This document shows positions 1 to 5,056 of a stretch of 5,781 bases of DNA, in pieces. The notes below the pieces were generated by a model that saw only the letters and a program-made list of their open reading frames with translations, made no database searches and was not told the DNA's origin. Each line of letters starts with the position of its first letter. Positions within the stretch are counted from its first letter, which is position 1. The stretch covers positions 1 through 5,781 of the forward strand of contig JAPUIP010000750.1 in the NCBI GenBank assembly GCA_027296925.1, read 5' to 3'. The DNA is from Candidatus Poribacteria bacterium (GTDB taxonomy: Bacteria; Poribacteria; WGA-4E; PCPOR2b). Position numbers and translations under genes: made by a program.

Positions 1-251
1 CCGCCGGCGGAGACCTGTTTGTAGGTTGGATTTGGTACATGTCCTCCGCTGTATCCGGAAATCACCTCCACCACACCCGGAAGTTTTTCAAAGTCCGATT
101 CCACGCACCAGAAACAACCACCGGCAAATGTGGCCACTGCGTACTTAGGCTCAATGGTTGTTACCCCCTTCTCCATCACGCCACCCGCAACTACCTGCCA
201 CAGACCCAAAGCACCTACTACCACAAGAATAGAAATAGCTACTGTTTTCAT
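1..251 (-). CDS. msrA: Exported peptide methionine (S)-S-oxide reductase MsrA, N-terminal part (gene runs off the left edge)
   Basis: MsrA reduces the S-epimer of methionine sulfoxide in proteins and peptides back to methionine, using thiols. The visible 83 residues begin with a hydrophobic signal or anchor segment (residues 4-24, after MKT), so the enzyme should face the periplasm. The MsrA core follows: FAGGCFWCVESDFEKLPGV at residues 42-60, where Cys46 of GCFWC is the catalytic nucleophile, then the family-typical GYSGG and NPTYKQV. The ATG at 251 is preceded by a good GAGGAAAAG ribosome site. The gene lies 52 bases downstream of the DUF1223 gene on the same strand and is probably co-transcribed with it. 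The rest, including resolving cysteines and any fused MsrB domain, is outside the window. Most bacterial MsrA enzymes are cytoplasmic, so the export signal is notable. The family call is very secure; the location is inferred from the N-terminus. Confidence 0.95.
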   Translation of the reverse strand, partial: MKTVAISILVVVGALGLWQVVAGGVMEKGVTTIEPKYAVATFAGGCFWCVESDFEKLPGVVEVISGYSGGHVPNPTYKQVSAG

Positions 252-290
252 AATCTTTTCCTCACGAAAATTGATTCAAAACCGCGCGGC

Positions 291-310
291 GAGATAGGGA
301 AGCCTATCTC
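291..310 (-). terminator. Hairpin overlapping the DUF1223 stop codon, possible weak terminator or attenuator
   Basis: A perfect 8-base inverted repeat (GAGATAGG, loop of 4, CCTATCTC) includes the TAG stop of the DUF1223 gene and sits between it and msrA. On the minus strand it is followed by GCCGCGCGG and only then by TTTT, so it is not a classic rho-independent terminator. It might reduce read-through into msrA or protect the 3' end of a processed message. Confidence 0.4.
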
Positions 311-1098
311 ATCGCACGCGAGATCCACCCACCGGTGGCCTGCAGAGGCACTTGGTCTCCCACTCGGCTCACCCACACGGCCAGAGCTAACCGTTTAGCG
401 TTCACCTTTTCAACAGATGGAAGCGGTAACTGCCAGTGGGCGTCCGGCGACTGCATGGTGACGTGCCTCAGCACCACGAACTCCTGTTTCAACGTTCGCC
501 CCCGATTCTCTCCGGCGATGATTTTCGATTGCAGACCTGTACCGAGCAGGGCGAGGTTGAGCACCAGCGGGTGTTGACTACTGTCAGTTCTCTGATACTG
601 TGCCGTTACCCGCCCGCCTTTTAGTTCGACGGTCAAATTGCCGGCAGGTGCATCCGCTACATCGGGGTTCCGCCTGTCAAACCAACCCCGCCACTCGTGA
701 CCATTGACCACAAAACCTGGCGTGTAGACCGTGCTGATATCGCCCTTTGCCTGGTAGCGGTACTGTCGAGCCGAGTATTCTTGCTGGGCGAACCTGTCCT
801 TCCAACCCAGGTAATCCCAGTAGTCCACGTGGAATGCCAGCGGCACGATCTCCTTCCATAGGCGCGGGTCCTGCTTCAGCCGAGCCAACCATGCCTCTGC
901 CGGTGGGCAACTGCTGCAGCCCTCGGAAGTAAAAAGCTCGTACAGTGCGACGCGGCGGTCGCCGCTATTGAAGCTGAAGCTTTCAGCCATGGCGTTAGAA
1001 GATGCCAGCCAAGCAACACCAGCCACCAAGGCAATACCGATATTCTGCGTGACGCTGCGCTGATATGACGTACAAATTGATTTAAAGTATTGAACCAT
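304..1098 (-). CDS. Exported DUF1223 family thioredoxin-fold protein
   Basis: A DUF1223 protein of 264 residues from the chosen start. This proteobacterial family has a thioredoxin-like fold and no firmly assigned reaction. A signal peptide is visible (hydrophobic stretch at about residues 19-34, likely cleavage after AMA at 38), so the mature protein should be periplasmic. The strand-turn motif VALYELFTSEGCSSCPPAE carries a redox-type CxxC (Cys61 and Cys64), followed by HVDYWDYLGW. A TP pair in VYTPGFVVNG (about residues 126-127) resembles the cis-proline of thioredoxins. Several starts are possible: GTG at 1125, and ATG at 1119, 1104 and 1098. I chose 1098 because GGGG lies 8 bases upstream and the signal peptide has a normal length; 1119 has a hairpin rather than a ribosome site in front of it. 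It precedes msrA by 52 bases, suggesting a redox role coupled to MsrA, which is inference. Confidence 0.9.
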   Translation of the reverse strand: MVQYFKSICTSYQRSVTQNIGIALVAGVAWLASSNAMAESFSFNSGDRRVALYELFTSEGCSSCPPAEAWLARLKQDPRLWKEIVPLAFHVDYWDYLGWKDRFAQQEYSARQYRYQAKGDISTVYTPGFVVNGHEWRGWFDRRNPDVADAPAGNLTVELKGGRVTAQYQRTDSSQHPLVLNLALLGTGLQSKIIAGENRGRTLKQEFVVLRHVTMQSPDAHWQLPLPSVEKVNAKRLALAVWVSRVGDQVPLQATGGWISRAMR

Positions 1099-1121
1099 CG
1101 CCATTACCCCGCTATTCATCT

Positions 1122-1136
1122 GCACGAACTTCGTGC
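1122..1136. promoter_or_regulatory. Perfect 15-base palindrome in front of the DUF1223 gene
   Basis: GCACGAA-C-TTCGTGC has 7-base arms around a single central base. It lies just upstream of the possible ATG at 1119 and downstream of the predicted promoter, so it is in the leader of the DUF1223 transcript. It could be a repressor operator. As RNA a 1-base loop is too tight, so some arm pairs would open. The sequence AAGTTCGTG recurs at 1219-1227 in the end of the kinase gene and is complementary to 1123-1131, giving an alternative long-range pairing if the message reads through. Confidence 0.4.
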
Positions 1137-1163
1137 CTGGAATATCAAGTATCGGGCAGTGGA

Positions 1164-1192
1164 ATTACAGCGACGTCACAAAATATTCACAA
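1164..1192 (-). promoter_or_regulatory. Predicted sigma-70-like promoter of the DUF1223-msrA unit
   Basis: On the minus strand TTGTGA (1187-1192) and TGTAAT (1164-1169) are spaced by exactly 17 bases, matching -35 and -10 elements at 4 of 6 and 5 of 6 positions. Transcription would begin near 1157, leaving a leader of about 60 bases to the ATG at 1098. The -35 hexamer is repeated 11 bases downstream (TTGTGA, 1176-1181), an arrangement typical for activation by PhoB/OmpR-type regulators. It would give the redox genes their own control, separate from the upstream kinase gene. Confidence 0.5.
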
Positions 1193-1203
1193 TTTGATAA
1201 CAG
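1176..1203 (-). repeat. Shared 28-base promoter motif, copy in front of the DUF1223 gene
   Basis: Read on the minus strand this contains CTGTTAT, CA, AATTGT, G, AATATTT, TGTGA. The same ordered blocks (CTGTTAT, AATTGT, AATATTT, then GTGTGA) recur at 4083-4110 in front of the methionine-rich gene, with the same total length of 28 bases; about 25 positions agree allowing a one-base shift. The copy overlaps the -35 region of the predicted promoter here, so it is a candidate binding site for a common regulator, perhaps the adjacent response regulator. Confidence 0.5.
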
Positions 1204-1231
1204 AAGCGGGATTTGTCTAAGTTCGTGGGTA

Positions 1232-2704
1232 TCAGGTAGGGGCCAAAGGCAACTCAAAGGTGAATGTCGCACCGTTCCGCGGGGCGTTTGCAGCCCAAAT
1301 TACACCGTGTTGCAATGTCATGATGCGCTTGGCTATCGCCAGACCGAGCCCGGAATGAGAACCATCCGCCGGTACCGCATCGGCACGAAAGAAAGGTTCG
1401 AACACCGCGAGCAGATCGGCTTCGGCGATGCCCGTCCCACTGTCCGTCACGGCAACCGAAAGCCTCCTCTCATCCACGCTGAGCTTGACTACAATGCAGC
1501 CACCATCGGGGGTATGGGCAAATGCGTTATCCAGCAGATTATCCAGAACTCGCTCGGTCATACCGATATCCCCTTGTGCAAAGGGCAAATCGGGCGCAGT
1601 GACCAACTCCAGGGCAATCTCTCTTTGTTCCGCCCTCAACCGATATTTCCGTACCACATCCTGTACAAACTCGGCAGGGGCGAAAGGCTCCAACACCGCC
1701 GCTTTCTCCCGCGCATCTAGGCTGGCCAGCTCAAACAACTCCTCAACCATACGGCTGAGTCGCTGTCCCTGTTTGAGAGCCGTGCGGAGAAAATCTGCGC
1801 GTTGCTCCTCGGGCAGTTCTTGCCCCTTGATCTGAAGGGTCTCGAGATAACCCTGTATCGAGGCGAGGGGCGTACGCAGATCATGAGACACCTGGGCAAC
1901 TAGTTGACGGCGCAGCGTATCTTGTTCCCGCAGTTGTTCGATTTGCTCGCGGATTCGGTGAGCCATGCGGTCAAAGGTGATGCCGAGTCGATCCACCTCG
2001 TCCGCCGAGCGGCCGCCGTCAACGCCGTAGGTACGCTCTGAATCAAACCGGCTTTGCTCAAACTCCTCCATCACCGCCGATAGACGCTGCAACCGTCGAG
2101 TCAATAGGCGAAAGACCACAAGCCCTATTACCAGACCGACGCCGAGGCTCGTTGCAACTGCCCACCCACTCATGCGTAGGAAGTAGCTCTCTCGTATCAT
2201 CTGCTCCACCCGTTCAACCTGCTCGCCCCGCAACACTACGTAAAGATAACCCTCGGGCCGCTGTTGGTTGGGCACCGGCGTAACCGAAAATGCTTTTCTC
2301 CCATCGTGGCTGCGCGGGTCATCACCGAGCAGTGGGTAGGGCTCGTCCATCGCCAAAAACGATTCGATTGGTGCTAACGATACCCGTTTTCGCTTCACCT
2401 TTCCGGGGTCGGCAGAATAAGAGAGGATGCTGCCCTCAAGGTCAATCAAATAGATTTCGATGCTGGGGTTGATCACCATGTACTGCCGGAAGGTTTCCGA
2501 TAAGGCTTGTTGGTCGATGCGTCCCTCGGCTACTAGATTGTGATCGGCCACCAAGTCACGGGCAAGGTGACGGTTGAACTGCTGGTTGACTTCTTGCAGG
2601 TAATTTCGCGTGATGGTGTTACTGATAAAGGCGTAGAGCAGACCGATCGCGATCAACAGTATAACCAGACCCAAAGACAATTTTGCGTACAGCGTACTCA
2701 GCAT
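1232..2704 (-). CDS. Membrane sensor histidine kinase (HAMP, HisKA, HATPase_c)
   Basis: A complete 490-residue transmembrane kinase that senses an unidentified signal and phosphorylates the response regulator encoded just upstream. Order: TM1 at about 9-28; a periplasmic sensor region at about 30-178 with no cysteine or recognisable ligand motif; TM2 at about 181-201; HAMP at about 201-255; the dimerisation and phospho-acceptor helix with SHDLRTPLASIQGYLE, His274; and an ATP-binding domain with N-box NLLDNAFAHT (389-398), G1 DSGTGIAEAD (421-430), F-box FEPFFR (435-440) and G2 GLGLAIAKR (452-460). All catalytic boxes are intact. The ATG at 2704 follows the regulator's TGA after 3 bases with only a weak ribosome site, so translation is probably coupled. 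The stimulus is not evident from sequence; neighbouring genes hint at envelope oxidative stress or metals. Confidence 0.96.
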   Translation of the reverse strand: MLSTLYAKLSLGLVILLIAIGLLYAFISNTITRNYLQEVNQQFNRHLARDLVADHNLVAEGRIDQQALSETFRQYMVINPSIEIYLIDLEGSILSYSADPGKVKRKRVSLAPIESFLAMDEPYPLLGDDPRSHDGRKAFSVTPVPNQQRPEGYLYVVLRGEQVERVEQMIRESYFLRMSGWAVATSLGVGLVIGLVVFRLLTRRLQRLSAVMEEFEQSRFDSERTYGVDGGRSADEVDRLGITFDRMAHRIREQIEQLREQDTLRRQLVAQVSHDLRTPLASIQGYLETLQIKGQELPEEQRADFLRTALKQGQRLSRMVEELFELASLDAREKAAVLEPFAPAEFVQDVVRKYRLRAEQREIALELVTAPDLPFAQGDIGMTERVLDNLLDNAFAHTPDGGCIVVKLSVDERRLSVAVTDSGTGIAEADLLAVFEPFFRADAVPADGSHSGLGLAIAKRIMTLQHGVIWAANAPRNGATFTFELPLAPT

Positions 2705-2707
2705 TGC

Positions 2708-3412
2708 TCAATCTGTAAATTTGTAGCCGACACCCCACACCGTTTGAATGTAGCGAGGTTTCGACGGATCTTTTTCAATCTTTGTCCGCAATCGGTTGAT
2801 GTGGGTGTTAACGGTGTGCTCGTAGCCCTCGTGGCTGTAGCCCCATACGGCGTCGAGTAGCTGAACCCGACTGAACACGCGTCCCGGATGGCGCGCAAAG
2901 TGAACCAATAGGTCAAACTCGCGAGCAGTTAGCTCTGCTGGTACGTCATCGATCGTTACCTTGTGCCGCTGGACATCTATCCTCAAGCCGGCATGTTCGA
3001 TTAACTGTTTCGCCACTTTTTCTTCTGTGGCTTTGCTGCTAAGGGCGTCCACTCGTCGAAACAACGCTTTAATCCGCGCCATTAACTCGGGGATACTGAA
3101 CGGCTTTGTCAGATAGTCGTCCGCCCCCATCTCTAACCCCACCACACGATCTAACTCAGTGGACTTGGCGGTGAGGACCAGAATCGGAACATAGGCCCCA
3201 CCCTTTCGCATCTCGCGACAGACCGAGAGCCCATCCATCCCCGGCAACATCAGATCCAATACCACCAGATCAAACTGCTTTTGTTTAAAGGCCTCTAGGC
3301 CTTCAATTCCGTTGCCTGCGATCTTCGCGTCGCAATCAAGATCCTGCAGGTTAATCTTAATCAATCGCGAGATATCGGGATCGTCTTCAATTATCAGGAC
3401 GTTGCGTGTCAT
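2708..3412 (-). CDS. OmpR/PhoB-type response regulator, cognate to the adjacent kinase
   Basis: A DNA-binding response regulator of about 234 residues. The receiver domain has the acidic pair EDD near the N-terminus, phospho-acceptor aspartate in VVLDLMLPGMDG (Asp53 from the ATG), the switch threonine in LVLTA and the conserved lysine in DDYLTKPF. The C-terminal winged-helix domain shows the classic PhoB/OmpR pattern: ELTAREFDLLVHFARHPG, then the recognition-helix region YEHTVNTHINRLRTKIE, then the wing RYIQTVWGVGYKF. Proteins of this class bind direct repeats with an 11-base period, and such repeats occur at three places in this window. The start is uncertain: ATG at 3412 or an in-frame TTG at 3418, which lies 11 bases after AAGG. 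The 3 bases separating it from the kinase gene indicate one operon. Confidence 0.96.
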   Translation of the reverse strand: MTRNVLIIEDDPDISRLIKINLQDLDCDAKIAGNGIEGLEAFKQKQFDLVVLDLMLPGMDGLSVCREMRKGGAYVPILVLTAKSTELDRVVGLEMGADDYLTKPFSIPELMARIKALFRRVDALSSKATEEKVAKQLIEHAGLRIDVQRHKVTIDDVPAELTAREFDLLVHFARHPGRVFSRVQLLDAVWGYSHEGYEHTVNTHINRLRTKIEKDPSKPRYIQTVWGVGYKFTD

Positions 3413-3421
3413 GGCCAAGCA

Positions 3422-3447
3422 ATAATACGCCTTAGAAAGTCCCTTAG
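3422..3447 (-). promoter_or_regulatory. Possible promoter and repeated element of the two-component operon
   Basis: On the minus strand a -10-like TATTAT (3422-3427) stands only 9 bases before the ATG of the regulator gene, so a transcript from it would be leaderless or nearly so. No good -35 is visible, but CTAAGG occurs twice (3442-3447 and 3430-3435) with a 12-base period immediately upstream, which could be an activator site. The evidence is weak. The operon might also be read from the methionine-rich gene through an imperfect terminator. Confidence 0.3.
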
Positions 3448-3483
3448 TACATAGCTAACCCAGTTGCCGGTGGAAACGGAAGA

Positions 3484-3514
3484 TACCCCTCCCGCATACG
3501 CGCCTGGAGGGGTA
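3484..3514 (-). terminator. Hairpin after the methionine-rich gene, probable terminator
   Basis: A perfect 9-base inverted repeat, TACCCCTCC and GGAGGGGTA, with a 13-base loop lies 33 bases downstream of the stop of the methionine-rich gene. On the minus strand it is followed by TCTTCCGTTT, a poor T-tract, so termination may be partial. A second inverted repeat (ACACGAAG at 3533-3540 with CTTCGTGT at 3554-3561) straddles the stop codon just before it and lacks any T-tract. Confidence 0.5.
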
Positions 3515-3547
3515 ATCGGATGAGTGGCTGTAACACGAAGTCCGCGA

Positions 3548-3904
3548 CTAACGCTTCGTGTCTCCCATTGGCGTGGCTCCTTTCATTTGATCTTTGTCCA
3601 TTTTCATATGTCCTGTCTCTGTCATTGACTCGCTTTTCTCCATACCCATCTTTTCTTCCGTCATACCGGCCTCTTTCTGCATACCCGTCTTGTCCTTCAT
3701 CTGCATCTTTTCTTCCATACCCGTCTTTTCCTCTGTCATACCGGTCTCTTTCTCCGTAGCCATCTTCTCCTGCATGGCCATCTTTTCTCCCATTGGCCTG
3801 CTGGAACCCGACTTCGTGGGGTCGGCCATACCAACGGAAATACCTAGCACCATTGCGCCGAGTAGTACACCCACATTCGCTAGAACCGATGATTGTTTTG
3901 ACAT
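3548..3904 (-). CDS. Exported methionine-rich repeat protein, MxKDx pentapeptide-repeat-like
   Basis: A 118-residue protein with a signal peptide (hydrophobic core about 7-25, likely cleavage after GMA at 27) and a mature part that is almost all Met, Lys, Glu, Gly, Thr and Asp. The 91 mature residues hold 17 methionines, no cysteine, no aromatic residue and one histidine, so it is probably unfolded. Segments such as MDKDQM and MQMKDK match the pattern of small exported MxKDx pentapeptide-repeat proteins. A 25-residue duplication is visible (KETGMTEEKTGME at 52-64, KEAGMTEEKMGME at 77-89). The ATG has AGGAG 10 bases upstream. Likely roles are a sacrificial methionine sink for oxidants, as for MrpX of Azospira, or Cu/Ag binding as for Met-rich SilE-like proteins. 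Exported MsrA nearby favours the first; both are inference. Confidence 0.85.
   Translation of the reverse strand: MSKQSSVLANVGVLLGAMVLGISVGMADPTKSGSSRPMGEKMAMQEKMATEKETGMTEEKTGMEEKMQMKDKTGMQKEAGMTEEKMGMEKSESMTETGHMKMDKDQMKGATPMGDTKR
3639..3753. repeat. Internal 75-base-period duplication inside the methionine-rich gene
   Basis: The 39-base segments 3640-3678 and 3715-3753 match at about 35 positions and are 75 bases (25 codons) apart, keeping the reading frame. Most differences I see are silent or swap like residues, which suggests growth of the protein by tandem duplication while the Met/Lys/Glu pattern is preserved. Confidence 0.7.
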
Positions 3905-3934
3905 CTCTAATGTTCTCCTAAAATTTTCATTGAC

Positions 3935-4009
3935 CCCGGTGTTCGACCCGGGAAACTGTTTTGACTGGAACCAGTTTCATCGACCGAAATATCTGAATCT
4001 TGAAACTGG
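3935..4009 (-). other. Inverted-repeat-rich leader of the methionine-rich gene
   Basis: The leader contains CCCGG (3935-3939) paired with CCGGG (3948-3952), ACTGG (3964-3968) paired with CCAGT (3971-3975), and GAAACTG at 3952-3958 and 4002-4008 with its complement CAGTTTC at 3972-3978. The CAGTTTC segment can therefore pair with either of two partners, giving mutually exclusive folds. No known riboswitch consensus is recognised. One part loosely resembles a tRNA T-arm, but no tRNA is present. Confidence 0.35.
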
Positions 4010-4021
4010 CAGTCCTGACGC

Positions 4022-4043
4022 ACTCGAGCGTTCACGCTCGAGT
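4022..4043. other. Strong perfect hairpin upstream of the methionine-rich gene
   Basis: ACTCGAGCG and CGCTCGAGT form a 9-base perfect stem with a TTCA loop. Neither strand has a T-tract after it, so it is not a normal intrinsic terminator. It lies between the putative promoter motif and the coding start and would be at or near the 5' end of the message, where it could stabilise the RNA; alternatively it is a protein-binding palindrome. Confidence 0.5.
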
Positions 4044-4069
4044 TGCAGATAGAGATTCAATACGACGCG

Positions 4070-4086
4070 GATCACGTGTTGATCAC
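4070..4086 (-). promoter_or_regulatory. 11-base-period direct repeat upstream of the methionine-rich gene
   Basis: On the minus strand GTGATC occurs twice (4081-4086 and 4070-4075) with 5 bases between, an exact 11-base period expected for PhoB/OmpR-family binding. It abuts the shared 28-base motif. The half-site differs from the TTGTGA repeats at 1176-1192, sharing only the GTGA core, so assignment to the neighbouring regulator is tentative. Confidence 0.35.
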
Positions 4087-4110
4087 ACAAATATTACAAT
4101 TGTATAACAG
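4083..4110 (-). repeat. Shared 28-base promoter motif, copy in front of the methionine-rich gene
   Basis: On the minus strand the blocks CTGTTAT, AC, AATTGT, AATATTT, GTGTGA reproduce, in order and with the same total length, the motif at 1176-1203 upstream of the DUF1223 gene. It ends 178 bases before the ATG of the methionine-rich gene. Rich in A and T, it could hold -10-like elements (TACAAT, TGTAAT) or be a regulator site. The pairing of the two copies suggests co-regulation of the two exported proteins. Confidence 0.5.
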
Positions 4111-4177
4111 GGAGAAACAGGCGGTAGCCATCATCCGGTGGGCGCTGCTCAGCTTTGTCGTTAACTGAACGGTTACC

Positions 4178-4207
4178 AATGTCCGCTTCTGGCCGAAAGC
4201 AGACATT
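4178..4207. repeat. 30-base palindromic repeat, copy 1
   Basis: An imperfect hairpin made of AATGTCCG, a 14-base middle (with TGGCCGAAAG) and CAGACATT. It has the same 8-14-8 layout and many of the same bases as the two copies at 5372-5401 and 5406-5435. It is intergenic, like REP-type dispersed elements. I cannot count copies elsewhere in the genome. Confidence 0.6.
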
Positions 4208-4334
4208 CGGTGCAACGCCTAAAGAGAGTCAGATGAAGTGCAAGTCAGGTACGGTGGTGTATATCGATCGCTGCCACCTCACAAGAGTGAGCTCTCTCAC
4301 TGCCCACGCGACACGGGCGGGCAGCATCGAAAGG

Positions 4335-4359
4335 AAAAAGGCACAGCGGGCAGTCTGCG
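4335..4359 (-). terminator. Weak intrinsic terminator of the membrane protein gene
   Basis: On the minus strand CGCAG and CTGTG can pair (5 pairs, one G-U) around an 8-base loop, followed by CC and five T residues. It begins 17 bases after the TGA of the membrane-protein gene. The stem is short, so this is only a moderate candidate. Confidence 0.4.
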
Positions 4360-4375
4360 TTGAATCGCCAAGAGG

Positions 4376-5056
4376 TCAGCGCTCCTTCAGGGTGCCACCC
4401 ACGAGCCAGCCCAGCCACGCCACCCCTAAGGCGATCACGGAGAGCACGACCACGGTTGCCACGTCGGCGAGCTGCGCTAGAAACACGAGCGTGCCACTGG
4501 AGACCCCTGTGAGCGCCAGTCCGATGACTGGCAACACCGGGACGCCGCATCCCATAACGCTACACGCCTCAGTCGTGAACCCGAGACCGCTCGTGACCGC
4601 CCCCGCCGCTCCCCCGTATTGAGCGACTTGCGTTCCCCACCCATACTGCCTCACTTGATCTCGGCGGTAGAACCATAAGGCGAAATATGCCCCGAAAAGA
4701 AACGACGTCAATACGAACCGCACGACGGAGGGGACATCCAAGATAAATCCCCACTCCACTTCTCCTCCCGCATTGTTCGCGATAACCCAGCCGAGGGCCA
4801 TGTCTGAGACAAACTCCACCTTTCGGCTGAAGGTATCGTCGCTGTAGACAAGCCACTCGGGTAATCTGGAGAGCCAGGGATTGAAGGTAATATGATTAAA
4901 GGGTCCACGGGCAAGCGAAAGCACAACGAGCGGCAGAAGCAGGCTGAGGATAAAGACACCGATCGCTACCGCCCAGAAAATTTTCCACCGGGCCCGAATC
5001 GCCGCCGCGACCCCCCTGCACGTCCTCGCAACCGTTTGCACAAGCCACCGACTCAT
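4376..5056 (-). CDS. Multi-pass inner-membrane protein of unknown function with a CSVMGC motif
   Basis: A 226-residue membrane protein that I cannot assign to a named family. The basic N-terminus (residues 1-25, several Arg/Lys) precedes TM1 at about 27-49. A loop of about 60 residues, with WLSRLPEWLVYSDDTFSRKVEFVSD, leads to TM2 at about 109-130. RRDQVRQYGWG follows, then a Gly/Ala-rich hydrophobic half (about 145-220, probably three segments) containing EACSVMGCGVPVLPVIGLALTG with Cys165 and Cys170 near a membrane face, and ending in a KER tail. The start is firm: ATG 5056 has GGAGGT 6 bases upstream; a longer frame from 5089 has no such site. It stands alone, with over 400 non-coding bases on each side. 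The paired cysteines and GCGxPVLP could bind a metal or form a disulfide, but no transport or redox role can be shown from sequence alone. Confidence 0.85.
   Translation of the reverse strand: MSRWLVQTVARTCRGVAAAIRARWKIFWAVAIGVFILSLLLPLVVLSLARGPFNHITFNPWLSRLPEWLVYSDDTFSRKVEFVSDMALGWVIANNAGGEVEWGFILDVPSVVRFVLTSFLFGAYFALWFYRRDQVRQYGWGTQVAQYGGAAGAVTSGLGFTTEACSVMGCGVPVLPVIGLALTGVSSGTLVFLAQLADVATVVVLSVIALGVAWLGWLVGGTLKER

Larger units (their letters stand above)
3905..4375. other. Non-coding stretch between membrane protein gene and methionine-rich gene
   Basis: These 471 bases contain no convincing gene. From right to left they hold a weak terminator of the membrane-protein gene, a 6-base-stem hairpin (AGTGAG/CTCACT, 4286-4301), one 30-base hairpin repeat (4178-4207), the shared 28-base motif (4083-4110), an 11-base-period direct repeat (4070-4086) and a structured leader of about 160 bases with several inverted repeats, ending at the ribosome site of the methionine-rich gene. 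The plus-strand open frames here lack ribosome sites and family-like sequence. Confidence 0.6.

Noticed and set aside
39..398. 119-codon plus-strand open frame at the left edge
   Set aside because: It is opposite msrA and the DUF1223 stop; the minus strand carries the diagnostic MsrA GCFWC sequence.
1133..1720. 195-codon plus-strand open frame opposite the kinase gene
   Set aside because: It lies antisense to the kinase catalytic domain, has no ribosome site and reads as low-information sequence; the minus-strand kinase motifs are unequivocal.
3639..3753. Regular repeats as a CRISPR array
   Set aside because: The repeats are in frame inside a coding sequence, imperfect and without unique spacers of constant length.
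3930..3960. T-arm-like sequence suggesting a tRNA
   Set aside because: The loop is not GTTCGAA-like in the right position and no acceptor, D or anticodon arms are found on either strand.
3594..4052. 152-codon plus-strand open frame opposite the Met-rich gene
   Set aside because: Its Ile/Phe/Ser/Val repeats are the mirror image of the Met/Lys/Glu repeats; the minus-strand frame has a signal peptide and a good ribosome site.
4155..4622. 155-codon plus-strand open frame covering a hairpin repeat and the end of the membrane protein gene
   Set aside because: It starts upstream of the repeat copy 1 and runs antisense to the membrane protein, is rich in Thr/Ser/Pro/Ala as expected from a shadow frame, and has no ribosome site.
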